NCBI GenBank assembly: GCA_914767715.1
Contig: OU612065.1
Span: 36,146,001-36,210,000, forward strand
From: Membranipora membranacea
Taxonomy: Eukaryota > Bryozoa > Gymnolaemata > Cheilostomatida > Membraniporidae
Direction of reading: 5' to 3'
Length of the DNA stretch: 64,000 nucleotides
Below the pieces are notes generated by a model. The model was given only the letters and a program-made list of their open reading frames with translations. It was not told the DNA's origin and did no database searches. The translations under genes and the position numbers were made by a program. Shown one piece after another: positions 37,101 to 40,811 of this stretch (position 1 is its first letter; the number at the start of each line of letters is the position of its first letter).

Positions 37101-38143
37101 GTTATTTACAAAATTCTACAACTATGATTGAATTAACAGGTCAGAGAGGTAGTGGCTAAGGCTGGGACTAAGAGAACAGAATATCTACTGAGGACCCGGA
37201 CGAATCCAAGGAGCATTGTGAAGGCTCATCGTGCCTCAATGCCGCAGACTAGGTGTACTTTCCTGGGTAATAAGTTCTATCTGCAGCCTGGTATCAATAT
37301 GAGAACAGAGGACCACCCAGAATTCCTGAGACATCCTGTGCTACCCAATCCTACTTCTACGAGGATTAAAGAACTACCAGGTAAATACAAACAGCTGCAT
37401 CATAGAGGAGAATCTGATGATGTTCACGCATCAAATCCTCACCCCTGGTTTCCTGGTCTACTGGCGATTCAGAAAACTCTTCTCATGTCCTCATGCCCCC
37501 CAAATCAATTATCCTCCTTGCGTTGTAACTATTGCCCCTTCATCCCACAAAATTTGGTCAACTTCTGGGGAAATACGTCCAAAATTAGAGCAAATTTTAT
37601 CAGCATAGTATGGCATAGTTGAATTATTAAATATAAGATTCTTGTAAGTCATCACAAATTGATGTAGTTTGTAAAGAGATGGCTTCTTTTTCTTGGCAAG
37701 GGTCTAGCCATTGTTAACTGCACTGACCTGATTTGGGGTATTGGACTTCTACAGCTTCTCTGTACGCCCAAAATTGTGAACTAATGTTAACTGAACTAAA
37801 ACATGATTCCAAACTGGAAGTTGAACAACAACAAAATCACCTCGGCTCCAATAAACAACATATTACTTGGGCACTGTGTTTTGGTGTTTAACACTGGAGA
37901 TGTACATACCCTAATTATATAGGTAAGAAAAGCTTCAGAGAACTCTTTTCAGAGTCCTAAATACTCCAAAACAGAGCTATATAGGGCATTTCCCATACAT
38001 CAAAATAAGCTATCAATTCCATATCCTAAACAATATATACCATCTGATTTCTTTCTTTAGACAAGATACAATCAGTCACAACTGGAGGGAAGGTGGAGAC
38101 AACAACTTATTACCAGTGGTTAGTTGAGAAGAACACACAATGA
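1031..38143 (+). CDS. Multi-exon gene: LRR array - Roc - COR - caspase fusion (gene model)
   Basis: Model joining the intact LRR exons (1031-1171, 4866-5006, 8096-8236, 10028-10168, 12298-12438, 14697-14837, 16955-17095, 18520-18660, 22479-22619, 25083-25223) to the nine 3' exons (29583-31483, 31613-31690, 32026-32186, 32356-32517, 33553-33793, 35760-35969, 36429-36538, 37140-37380, 38061-38143). Every junction is GT-AG and every phase agrees. The LRR exons are phase 2/2 and the Roc exon begins in phase 2, so all LRR exons can splice to it in frame. The domain order suggests a ligand-sensing LRR, a Roco GTPase switch and a caspase effector; this role is inference. No first exon, signal peptide or promoter is visible, so the 5' end probably lies upstream. 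How many LRR exons are used, or whether their use varies, needs transcript data. Alternatively, part of the array belongs to neighbouring truncated paralogues. Joining of the nine 3' exons is much more secure than joining to the array. Confidence 0.7.
1172..2594 (+). other. Intron of repeated modules
   Basis: No gene seen. It contains modules shared with other LRR introns: about 1400-1700 (recurs near 17340-17620, 18720-18940, 23160-23400), a CATAGT microsatellite at about 1808-1843, and a block of about 480 bp at 1970-2440 that recurs near 4230, 7600, 9385, 14065 and 17895. It ends with the usual class A pre-exon module and a TTGTTGCAG acceptor. Confidence 0.6.
2595..3489 (+). pseudogene. 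LRR exon split by an insertion
   Basis: An LRR exon begins normally at 2595 (MRTPTSI) and breaks off at about 2616. Coding sequence resumes at about 3372 with DEVNISGNNDL and runs to a normal donor after 3489 (CGLTHLPYR). About 755 bp of foreign sequence lies between. The residues after the break are otherwise good LRR sequence, so the damage looks recent. I cannot exclude that the halves come from two different cassettes. Confidence 0.6.
2617..3371. mobile_element. Insertion with irregular GGTAC repeats
   Basis: The insert starts CACTGTAAAAAC, a terminus-like sequence. For about 300 bp it contains many GGTAC or GGTACA motifs at irregular 10-30 base spacing, some in inverted pairs (for example around 2745-2785). 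The remaining 430 bp shows no repeat and no convincing ORF. No clear terminal inverted repeat or target duplication was found. It is probably a non-autonomous DNA transposon. Confidence 0.45.
3490..4865 (+). other. Intron of repeated modules
   Basis: Typical LRR-array intron with no gene seen. A short internal duplication lies at about 3590-3665, where the TTTACTTCAGTGTC block meets the usual CTGTCAAAGGTAGTTT block. It ends with the class A pre-exon module. Confidence 0.5.
4866..5006 (+). CDS. LRR cassette exon (class A)
   Basis: A 141-nt phase 2/2 exon; acceptor TTGCAG, donor GTACAT (weaker than the GTATGT of other copies). Starts S-MRTLTSIEEV and ends CGLTHLPNR. Variable surface residues are IISWNRN and DVSRCG. 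It has KYLPYWIGE where most copies have SLPDWIGE. Confidence 0.7.
5395..5545 (+). mobile_element. LINE fragment (reverse transcriptase C-terminal side)
   Basis: The frame reads SPTLELNGVEIDCCDNV then RYLRVL, matching the conserved stretch after the RT catalytic core in CR1/jockey-like LINEs. A longer, better version lies at 22980-23165. The start of the shared block (TATAATGAGTGTTCTAATGCC) also occurs near 27105. Too short to be functional. Confidence 0.5.
5624..5757. repeat. Near-perfect hairpin (inverted repeat)
   Basis: Left arm 5624-5682 and right arm 5699-5757 are nearly reverse complementary over about 59 bases. The loop is 16 bases (GCGTGTTTTTTGGGGT). Arm core: GGACTTACATGCC against GGCATGTAAGTCC. 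It belongs to a longer repeat (to about 6185) also present at 345-840 and is probably a MITE-type element. Confidence 0.75.
6186..7449. mobile_element. 1.26-kb imperfect palindrome (foldback element)
   Basis: The ends are CAGTGGCAGCC and its near complement GGCTGCCACCG. Inverted similarity continues inward through both arms, for example GCAATGGTTATGATGTACAT at 6286 against its counterpart near 7330-7352, and GTGGATCTACAAGTTTACAT at 6624 against 7190-7212. The arms converge on an unpaired centre at about 6830-7010. The left arm holds about 180 extra bases (6361-6540). The termini resemble hAT-type ends, but I found no 8-bp target duplication. No transposase ORF. Confidence 0.65.
8096..8236 (+). 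CDS. LRR cassette exon (class A)
   Basis: A 141-nt phase 2/2 exon, donor GTATGT. Starts S-MRALTSIEEM and ends CGLTHLPDR. Variable surface residues are DISRNME and DVSECG. The N-terminal half is almost identical to the 12298 exon, which suggests exchange between the two exon classes. Confidence 0.75.
8237..10027 (+). other. Intron of repeated modules with simple repeats
   Basis: No gene seen. Low-complexity ATC/ATTACT repeats at about 8799-8900 interrupt the module. From about 9205 the sequence is the left end of a 3.3-kb block duplicated at about 13880-17192. A block at 9385-9850 is the common 480-bp intron module. Confidence 0.55.
8799..8900. repeat. ATC-rich simple repeat
   Basis: Irregular tandem units based on TACTATCAATCATT and TTCTATCAATC. 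Present only in this intron copy, and absent from the equivalent positions near 10720 and 15390. Confidence 0.7.
10028..10168 (+). CDS. LRR cassette exon (class A)
   Basis: A 141-nt phase 2/2 exon; acceptor TTGCAG, donor GTATGT. Starts S-MRTLTSMEEV and ends CGLTHLPVR. Variable surface residues are NLHGNEN and NVSDCG. It has IPLPDWIGVL instead of the usual SLPDWIGEL. First exon of a three-exon block (A, poly-G class, B) that is duplicated at 14697-17095. Confidence 0.72.
10169..11159 (+). other. Intron of repeated modules
   Basis: No gene seen. Shares over 90% of its content by eye with 14838-15819, as part of the 3.3-kb tandem duplication. It ends at the acceptor of the poly-G class exon. 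Confidence 0.5.
11160..11313 (+). pseudogene. LRR exon with frameshifting poly-G tract, copy 1
   Basis: The acceptor (TTGGACAG) is intact and the exon starts in the array's phase: S-ITTLINSEIMTLEN, then LETLPDGIG. A G tract (G's with one A) follows, and the other half, LKGLRELSIVECPIRHLPER, ends in a normal GTAATT donor. The exon is 154 nt, 13 longer than 141, so as written the second half is out of frame and a TGA is reached soon after. Homopolymer length is error-prone in sequencing and in replication, so the frame could vary. Confidence 0.6.
11314..12297 (+). other. Intron between poly-G class and class B LRR exons
   Basis: No convincing gene. Open frames at 11492-11728 (-) and 11826-12026 (+) recur at 16151-16387 and 16485-16685 only because this intron is duplicated; neither resembles a known family. 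It ends with the class B acceptor TTGTTACAG. Confidence 0.5.
12298..12438 (+). CDS. LRR cassette exon (class B)
   Basis: A 141-nt phase 2/2 exon; acceptor TTACAG, donor GTATGT. Starts S-MRALTSIEEM and ends CDLTHLPNR. Variable surface residues are DISRNIE and DVSLCD. The frame happens to stay open through the donor into the downstream LINE, giving a spurious 478-residue ORF; the exon ends at 12438. Confidence 0.75.
12538..13880 (+). mobile_element. Truncated LINE: reverse transcriptase domain
   Basis: Open to the stop at 13735, this reads as a non-LTR RT. In order it has NGKAPGIDELPAEF, LPKKGDLSKTTNWRGITLL, EEQAGFRSGRSCTDHIFTL, FIDFRKAFDSIHRESMWK (motif A), GVRQGCVISPLLF (motif B), YLAYADDVALFS (catalytic YADD, motif C) and LLYGCETWRMT. 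After 13735 the C-terminal tail continues out of frame (RRWRYLGHSLRRKE) and stops at about 13880. The endonuclease and the true 3' end are both missing, so it cannot move. The style is RTE/CR1-like; I do not assign a clade. The ends abut array intron sequence with no poly-A tail. Confidence 0.85.
14697..14837 (+). CDS. LRR cassette exon (class A)
   Basis: A 141-nt phase 2/2 exon; acceptor TTACAG, donor GTAAAT. Starts S-MRTLTSIEEM and ends CCLTHLPDR. Variable surface residues are DIYGNEE and YVGNCC. It has DWIVEL where others have DWIGEL. Duplicate partner of the 10028 exon, from which it differs at most surface positions. Confidence 0.73.
14838..15819 (+). other. Intron of repeated modules
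   Basis: No gene seen. Duplicate of 10169-11159. Ends at the intact TTGGACAG acceptor of the poly-G exon. Confidence 0.5.
15820..15973 (+). pseudogene. LRR exon with frameshifting poly-G tract, copy 2
   Basis: Same structure and same 154-nt length as the 11160 exon, but the tract here is an uninterrupted run of G. Acceptor, donor and both flanking LRR halves are preserved. The 13 extra bases again put the second half out of frame. Confidence 0.6.
15974..16954 (+). other. Intron between poly-G class and class B LRR exons
   Basis: Duplicate of 11314-12297. No gene seen. Confidence 0.5.
16955..17095 (+). CDS. LRR cassette exon (class B)
   Basis: A 141-nt phase 2/2 exon; acceptor TTACAG, donor GTATGT. 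Starts S-MRALTSIEEV and ends CCLTNLPNR. Variable surface residues are DIAQNDE and NVYQCC. Duplicate partner of the 12298 exon, and it differs from it mainly at the surface positions. Confidence 0.75.
17096..18519 (+). other. Intron of repeated modules
   Basis: Collinear with 1172-2594. Contains a short ATAGTCAT repeat at about 17730-17770 and the 480-bp module from 17895. Ends with the class A pre-exon module. No gene seen. Confidence 0.5.
18520..18660 (+). CDS. LRR cassette exon (class A)
   Basis: A 141-nt phase 2/2 exon; acceptor TTGCAG, donor GTATGT. Begins with C instead of T, still completing a Ser codon. Starts MRTLTSIEEV and ends CGLTHLPNR. Variable surface residues are NISWTKE and DVSKCG; the usual Asn of the LRR is Thr here. 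Confidence 0.75.
19272..19414 (-). pseudogene. FLYWCH-like zinc-finger fragment
   Basis: Read on the minus strand from ATG at 19414: CHKPGGRKMLFQGFSY, then TERSDTNISIFWVCS. This fits the FLYWCH pattern, with hydrophobic-Leu-Phe, Gly-Phe-x-Tyr, and Trp-x-Cys after about 13 residues. The second Cys/His part is missing because the frame runs into array intron sequence at about 19297. FLYWCH domains occur in MULE-type transposons and in some DNA-binding proteins. Assignment rests on the motif only. Confidence 0.4.
19738..20227 (-). pseudogene. Possible minus-strand two-exon coding fragment, unknown
   Basis: Two overlapping minus-strand frames (upper 20227-20020, lower to 19738) join in frame if a 34-nt GTAAGC...TTTGCAG segment at about 19979-20012 is removed: WFTNMPLVDICG, then GLNEGGRSISVFFTAFM. 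The joined frame is Cys- and Tyr-rich. I do not recognise it. A 34-nt intron would be extremely short, so a frameshift in an old transposon ORF is the main alternative. Confidence 0.22.
20395..21310 (+). mobile_element. Decayed LINE (endonuclease end plus reverse transcriptase)
   Basis: Several frames carry LINE motifs in the right order. IVGDINIDLNPEK at about 20412 matches the end of an APE endonuclease. LDLNISDQQFL at about 20602 matches its SDH region. KKPWMTKQLF at about 20800 matches the linker before the RT. SKAFDTINHSVLISK at about 21031 is RT motif A, and FFADNTG at about 21275 is the YADD box changed to FADN. Many stops and frameshifts are present. CR1/jockey-like, and clearly dead. 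Confidence 0.7.
21348..21461. repeat. Minisatellite of about 14-bp units
   Basis: Tandem copies of GGCATTATGGCCAT with variants (GGCATTTTGGCCAT, GGCATTTTGTCCCAAT). The repeat begins inside the LINE remnant and ends at array intron sequence. Each unit contains the palindrome ATGGCCAT. Confidence 0.85.
21744..21884 (+). pseudogene. LRR exon with destroyed splice acceptor
   Basis: The 141-nt exon frame is fully open (MRTLISIEEM to CCLTHLPNR; surface residues NISWNIE, NVSKCC). The acceptor reads TTGCAT instead of TTGCAG, so the AG is lost. Unless another AG is used the exon would be skipped; the 2/2 phase makes skipping harmless to the frame. Confidence 0.65.
21885..22478 (+). other. Short LRR intron with remnant of a poly-G class exon
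   Basis: Contains the 3' half of a poly-G class LRR exon at about 22146-22198 (LRELSIVECPIRHLPER with its GTAATT donor). The 5' half, including the G tract, is gone. The pre-exon module is also shortened: only TTTACTCTCCTTGTTGCAG precedes the next exon. Confidence 0.55.
22479..22619 (+). CDS. LRR cassette exon
   Basis: A 141-nt phase 2/2 exon; acceptor TTGCAG, donor GTACAT. Starts MRTLTSIEEM and ends CCLTHLPNR. Variable surface residues are DISSNME and NVSKCC. Close relative of the defective 21744 exon, which lies only about 600 bp upstream, so the pair looks like a recent duplication. Confidence 0.72.
22980..23165 (+). mobile_element. LINE fragment (RT C-terminal side)
   Basis: Frame reads LELNGVEIDCCDNVKYLGVL, then FDNKLRFKNHVNNV, typical of the region after the RT palm in CR1/jockey-like LINEs. 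Same family as 5395-5545 but less damaged. Ends at a T tract where array intron resumes. Confidence 0.6.
23963..24649 (+). mobile_element. 687-bp Harbinger-like element flanked by TTA
   Basis: The element interrupts an array module whose uninterrupted form reads GGTCTTATGCTTAAA. It is flanked by TTA on both sides (23960-23962 and 24650-24652), the 3-bp target duplication typical of PIF/Harbinger. The ends AGCCATGGCTACATGAGCCG and AGCTGTAGCTCCACGTGACG (the right end on the reverse strand) match at 15 of the first 22 positions. It carries a MADF ORF but no DDE transposase, so it is non-autonomous. Confidence 0.65.
24184..24345 (+). CDS. MADF-domain fragment inside the Harbinger-like element
   Basis: Short ORF of 53 residues: MEELIISVVKSHPPIYDKK, then DHNYKDRSGAVVKIWKVIAV. 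It fits the first half of a MADF (Myb/SANT-like, Adf-1 type) DNA-binding domain, with LI..V..HP.IYD, YKDR and W..IA. PIF/Harbinger elements usually encode a Myb/MADF-like protein alongside the transposase. Only the N-terminal half is present; a GTAATA sequence after IWK could be a splice donor. Probably a remnant, not a host gene. Confidence 0.6.
   Translation: MEELIISVVKSHPPIYDKKDHNYKDRSGAVVKIWKVIAVSLGNGSCPDMTSIV
25083..25223 (+). CDS. Last LRR cassette exon before the Roc-COR exon
   Basis: A 141-nt phase 2/2 exon; acceptor TTGCAG, donor GTAAGT (best donor in the array). Starts S-MRTLTSIEEV and ends CGLTHLPNR. Variable surface residues are NISGNND and NVSACG. Closest to the split exon at 2595-3489. 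It splices in frame to 29583 across a 4.36-kb intron. Confidence 0.75.
25224..29582 (+). other. 4.36-kb intron between LRR array and Roc-COR exon
   Basis: 25224-25545 and 26830-27160 are array modules. About 25546-26825 is unlike the array and shows no convincing coding sequence; the 118-residue minus-strand frame at 25993-26349 is not recognisable. 27190-27545 is a minus-strand LINE remnant. 28010-28260 and 28930-29420 are strongly diverged copies of array modules, so the Roc exon once sat downstream of an ordinary LRR unit. No further LRR exon was found. Confidence 0.5.
27190..27545 (-). mobile_element. Decayed LINE reverse transcriptase fragment
   Basis: Minus-strand frames give FLDDRQQHVPVGDS, then NIGYPQGCVLSQVLFLY (RT motif B, PQGCVLSP type). 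Further on a SDDRAIV stretch stands at the position of the catalytic ADD box. Stops and frame changes are frequent. Opposite in orientation to the other LINE remains. Confidence 0.5.
29583..31483 (+). CDS. Large exon: last LRRs, Roc GTPase domain, COR domain
   Basis: Acceptor TTTTGTAG, donor GTAAGT. Starts in phase 2 as S-MSKLVNLEKLDLRGN and codes about 633 residues. Residues 1-50 are two LRRs. The Roc domain (about 75-280) has a P-loop GQTMAGKSS at 29824, switch II DFGGQ at 29983-29997, and THCD at 30190-30201 in the place of NKxD, as is usual in Roco proteins. COR follows: a winged-helix part (PGSWYVLMELF, VFHRIELLTRLIELL) and a C-terminal half (LPSYAYDLLTAIF to YCSHCLLTKQEDP). No kinase domain follows, unlike LRRK. 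The open frame extends upstream to 29338, but that part is homologous to array intron, so I start at the acceptor. The nearest known families are LRR-Roco proteins of the MFHAS1/MASL1 type. Confidence 0.88.
31613..31690 (+). CDS. Linker exon after COR
   Basis: Joins T|GT to give Cys, then SSITEEGIHTLDEYMSGLEA and EKRQL. Acceptor TTATTAG, donor GTCAGT. Charged and probably helical; it could be a short coiled linker. No recognised domain. Phases (1 in, 1 out) fit both neighbours. Confidence 0.65.
31691..32025 (+). other. Intron
   Basis: 335-bp intron, no feature seen; ends in the pyrimidine-rich TTCTTTCCAG acceptor. Confidence 0.6.
32026..32186 (+). CDS. Proline-rich linker exon
   Basis: Codes ATASSPSTPPDVPPPADL, then QTAQIDEIVGMVNSD, and ends PSGPHFATQ at a GTAAGA donor in phase 0. 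A Ser/Pro-rich hinge followed by a helix, in the position of a caspase prodomain linker. No death domain, CARD or DED is visible here or elsewhere in the gene. Confidence 0.7.
32356..32517 (+). CDS. Caspase p20, first exon
   Basis: 54 residues, phase 0 at both ends. RVYEMSETRGRALILSNSY is the first strand of a caspase fold. TREGSAQDYMNIKQML carries the Arg (codon 32422-32424) aligned with S1-pocket Arg64 of caspase-3 in the RxGTxxDxxNL context. FGFITVGGHKTYTAQ is the second strand and loop. Confidence 0.85.
32518..33552 (+). other. Intron within caspase p20
   Basis: 1035-bp intron. Two diverged direct copies of about 135 bp lie at about 32735-32875 and 33170-33310 (AGCTGAT..ATCTC to AATTTCCCAAG-like ends). 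A 17-C homopolymer followed by CACTCACTCACT lies near 33500. No gene seen. Confidence 0.5.
33553..33793 (+). CDS. Caspase p20, catalytic exon (His and Cys)
   Basis: 80 residues. Contains FVLVITSHGLEG with catalytic His at 33655-33657, then KPKLVIIQACAG with catalytic Cys at 33784-33786. The spacing of 43 residues is close to caspase-3 (His121, Cys163). The pentapeptide QACAG differs from the common QACRG only at the fourth residue. The Gln that lines the S1 pocket is kept. Donor GTAAGT directly after the active site. Confidence 0.9.
34314..34562 (+). pseudogene. Unrecognised ORF fragment inside an intron
   Basis: 82 codons without an in-frame start: ITSAKINSIASHDTYHENAN, then FDPPREGCKWLFCNIKW and FDDQSKEPRTFSCLELELYQ, then stop. 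The residue composition looks like real protein. An ATG at 34315 lies in another frame, so a one-base shift near the start would give a complete small ORF. Possible pseudogene or transposon ORF; I do not recognise the family. Confidence 0.25.
35295..35370. repeat. GTGTAGTGTGGTGTATT repeat
   Basis: Irregular tandem 15-20 base units built from GTAGTGTGGTGTATT. Lies in an intron; no coding content. Confidence 0.8.
35760..35969 (+). CDS. Caspase inter-subunit linker and start of p10
   Basis: 70 residues. A Pro/Thr-rich start (FLTDTPSPQVTLNQSPPTVE) leads into an acidic stretch, CDEDNDEESADHIDESP, with several Asp residues that could serve as processing sites between large and small subunits. STADFIIMQSSFD then matches the start of p10 (ADFLYAYS type). 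The linker is longer than in many caspases. Phases 1/1 fit both neighbours. Confidence 0.8.
35970..36428 (+). other. Intron
   Basis: 459-bp intron; nothing recognised. Confidence 0.5.
36429..36538 (+). CDS. Caspase p10, S1-pocket exon
   Basis: 37 residues: FMSFRRVAVGSVFIRSLVST, then FYRYAATHHLEELAAI. FMSFRR..GSVFI aligns with the YSWRN..GSWFI motif; the Arg at 36443-36445 matches caspase-3 Arg207, which binds the substrate P1 Asp. Donor GTAAGT in phase 0. Confidence 0.85.
36539..37139 (+). other. Intron
   Basis: 601-bp intron; nothing recognised. Confidence 0.5.
37140..37380 (+). CDS. Caspase p10, C-terminal exon
   Basis: 80 residues. VREVVAKAGTKRTEYLL continues the p10 helix. HRASMPQTRCTFLGNKFYLQ aligns with the KKQIPCIVSMLTKELYF end of caspases. 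An extra tail follows, GINMRTEDHPEFLRHPVL onward, beyond the usual caspase end. Confidence 0.8.
37381..38060 (+). other. Last intron
   Basis: 680-bp intron. Open frames run on past the donor to about 37620, and one of them (37417-37608) looks mildly protein-like, so an alternative 3' end by intron retention is possible but unsupported. Confidence 0.4.
38061..38143 (+). CDS. Terminal exon
   Basis: Acceptor CTTTCTTTAG. Codes D-KIQSVTTGGKVETTTYYQW, then LVEKNTQ and TGA at 38141-38143. The phase fits the previous exon (G|AC). No known domain. This short tail closes the protein. Confidence 0.7.
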
Positions 38144-38822
38144 GATCCTCCTTCCTCTCGTCACCTGACGGCTCTGCACCTACTTATAAACATCTTTCAT
38201 ATCATGATGCTGATGATAATCTGAGTGTATTTAATCTGGTACAAACTAATATGGAGGTGAAGTGATCAATTAACGACCATTTGCGTTAAATATTCGATCT
38301 GTACATCTAATTGATTTTCTCAGCCATTTTAAATGTATGCACAACACAGAATTGACTCACCATTGCACACAGAAGAATGGACTGGCCAATGAGACTTCAG
38401 TTTTATTTTAGGATTCTGGGACAAGTTGTAATTATGTAGAATATGTGAGGTTGTGTGTTATTTTCTTTTAATTTTGAAGAGTTCTTTTTCACAGCGCTTT
38501 TTTCATCGTGTATATACTGAATTATATTATTATAATTTTTCTACAGAACAGTTCATAACTGGGAAATGATGTAACAAATAAATATCAGGAAATTTTTAGC
38601 AGGCTTGAGATTGCGGATAAGAATATTCTTAGTTAAATGTTACCATAAGGAATTCTCCGTTCTCAAATCTGGAAACTGGATTGAGTTGAATTGGGTTAGC
38701 TTTATTAACTGTTGACTGATCTGCATTGTGATCATTTATACTAAATGACTTATTGTAGAAAGTGGTTTGCGATATATGCCCATTTTATTGATATAATATG
38801 ACATGATAATATTAATTTATCT
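38144..38822 (+). other. 3' untranslated region and spacer to the 5S array
   Basis: AT-rich, no ORF of note. The Roco-caspase transcript probably ends soon after the AATAAA at 38577. 5S array homology begins abruptly at about 38823. Confidence 0.6.
38577..38582 (+). terminator. Poly(A) signal AATAAA
   Basis: Canonical hexamer about 434 bp after the stop codon of the LRR-Roco-caspase gene. It is the most plausible signal before the 5S array. Confidence 0.55.
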
Positions 38823-39338
38823 ACCAGCCATTATCAGGATTACTGCCTAAAAGTCATAATTTGTGTTGTCAATAACAAAAGCCTATAATGGCTGCTGCAA
38901 TTTTCCAATTTCGCTAGCTTTCCTACTGGTTATCATTTCTGGAGTATTGTCCAAAAGTGATAGCAATGCAGCACCGGTCTAGCATCTTTTCCGGCATCCT
39001 CTTCTTGGCATGGGGACAAACCTCTGATAGTACCAGCGATCCCCTACGCTGAGCTTCTCAAGGATCGCTGCTGCCAAATTAAATTGGGGATTGACACAAA
39101 ACGCAGGATTTTCCTGAATTTATCTTCTCAAAAATTGCACTTTTCGTCTTCTTTTTCATCGCAATACACAAGCTTGCATATGCTGCCGTTTAGGAATAAT
39201 TGGGGATGGGTGGGGTGAAGAAGGGGGGGGGGGTGCTGAGCTGACCCCCAAAAATTCACTTCACGCAGCTCATATTGATGGTAGAGCAAAGAATATAACA
39301 TGTTGTTTTTAGGTTGTAAAAGTGGAAAATAATCAAAA

Positions 39339-39456
39339 GTCTACAGCACCCAGTATTCCTAGGCGGTCACCCATCCAAGTACGAACTGGGCTCGACGTTG
39401 CTTAGCTTCAGTGATCGGACGAGAACTGGCGTTTTCAACGTGATATGGCCGTAGAC
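39339..39456 (-). rRNA. 5S rRNA, copy 1
   Basis: 118 nt from GTCTACGGCC to GTAGAC, with complementary ends (helix I), the internal promoter box A (AAGCTAAGCAACG), TTGGATGGGTGACCGCC, and a TTTT terminator. Edge copy: it differs from the array consensus at A74C and G97A. Confidence 0.95.
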
Positions 39457-40693
39457 AATTATGGTGATTAATTTTAGCAGTTTTATGCGTGGATGCAGGA
39501 ATAACTGAACAAGGGCATGCAACTCTTGCTTTTATTTGCATGTTTATAGTCTTATTCCTAGACATTTTAACGTGTTTCTCTATATGACAACAGAATCATA
39601 CTTCTCCTTCTTCATTATATCTTTCATCTATTATAGAACATATATTTTTCTTCCATAACATTGTTAGTATGCAACTTACCTTTTTGATTTTATTTGAGGA
39701 GGGACTGGTTGGTTTGGCTGCCAGGTTTCAACCAAGCTGCCGGGTTTGATGGCTCATACAATCATCTTTTAACGACATTGGACTTTTTGCGGAGAATTTG
39801 TAGCATGCTATGAACTCTATGGCAACAATAATCTTGACGCGACATCAGGCTTAGCTCCATTGTTTAACATTCTGTCGGACTAAACAAACGCCGTACTCAC
39901 AGCGCAGGATTAAAAGCGCAAGTTATAAGCTGGCAGCAAGTAGCGGGCTCTGGTAAGTTACTCTTTTGTTTGATTGTGACAGTACCAGCAGTGATCTAAG
40001 CACTAGACTGGACTGTAGGCCAAGGGAATTACAATGCAACACTCATGTGTGATCCATCGTACAGCCACAGATATTCTGATTTTATGAAATCTATACCTAT
40101 TTAATTAGCAAAATCTGTTGTCTGCGGCTGGATATTGGTAATTTTGTGCACATCGACACACTTAACCTAACTAGTGAACACCAGCCATTATCAGGATTAC
40201 CGCCTAAAAGTCATAATTTGTATTGTCAATAACAAAAGCCTATAATGGCTGCTGCAATTTTCCAATTTCGCTAGCTTTCCTACTGGTTATCATTTCTGGA
40301 GTATTGTCAAAAAGTGATAGCAATGCAGCACCGGTCTAGCATCTTTTCCGGCATCCTCTTCTTGGCATGGGGACAAACCTCTGATAGTACCAGCGATCCC
40401 CTACGCTGAGCTTCTCAAGGATCGCTGCTGCTAAATTAAAATGGGGATTGACACAAAACACAGGATTTTCCTGAATTTATCTTCTCAAAAATTGCACTTT
40501 TCGTCTTCTTTTTCATCGCAATACACAAGCTTGCATATGCTGCCGTTTAGGAATAATTGGGGATGGGTGGGGTGAAGAAGGGGGGGGGTGCTGAGCTGAC
40601 CCCCAAAAATTCACTTCACGCAGCTCATATTGATGGTAGAGCAAAGAATATAACATGTTGTTTTTAGGTTGTAAAAGTGGAAAATAATCAAAA

Positions 40694-40811
40694 GTCTACA
40701 GCACCCAGTATTCCCAGGCGGTCACCCATCCAAGTACGAACTGGGCTCGACGTTGCTTAGCTTCAGTGATCGGACGAGAACTGGCGTTTTCAACGTGATA
40801 TGGCCGTAGAC
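40694..40811 (-). rRNA. 5S rRNA, copy 2
   Basis: 118 nt. Shares A74C with copy 1 only; otherwise consensus. Its unit also shares spacer variants with copy 1. Confidence 0.96.
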
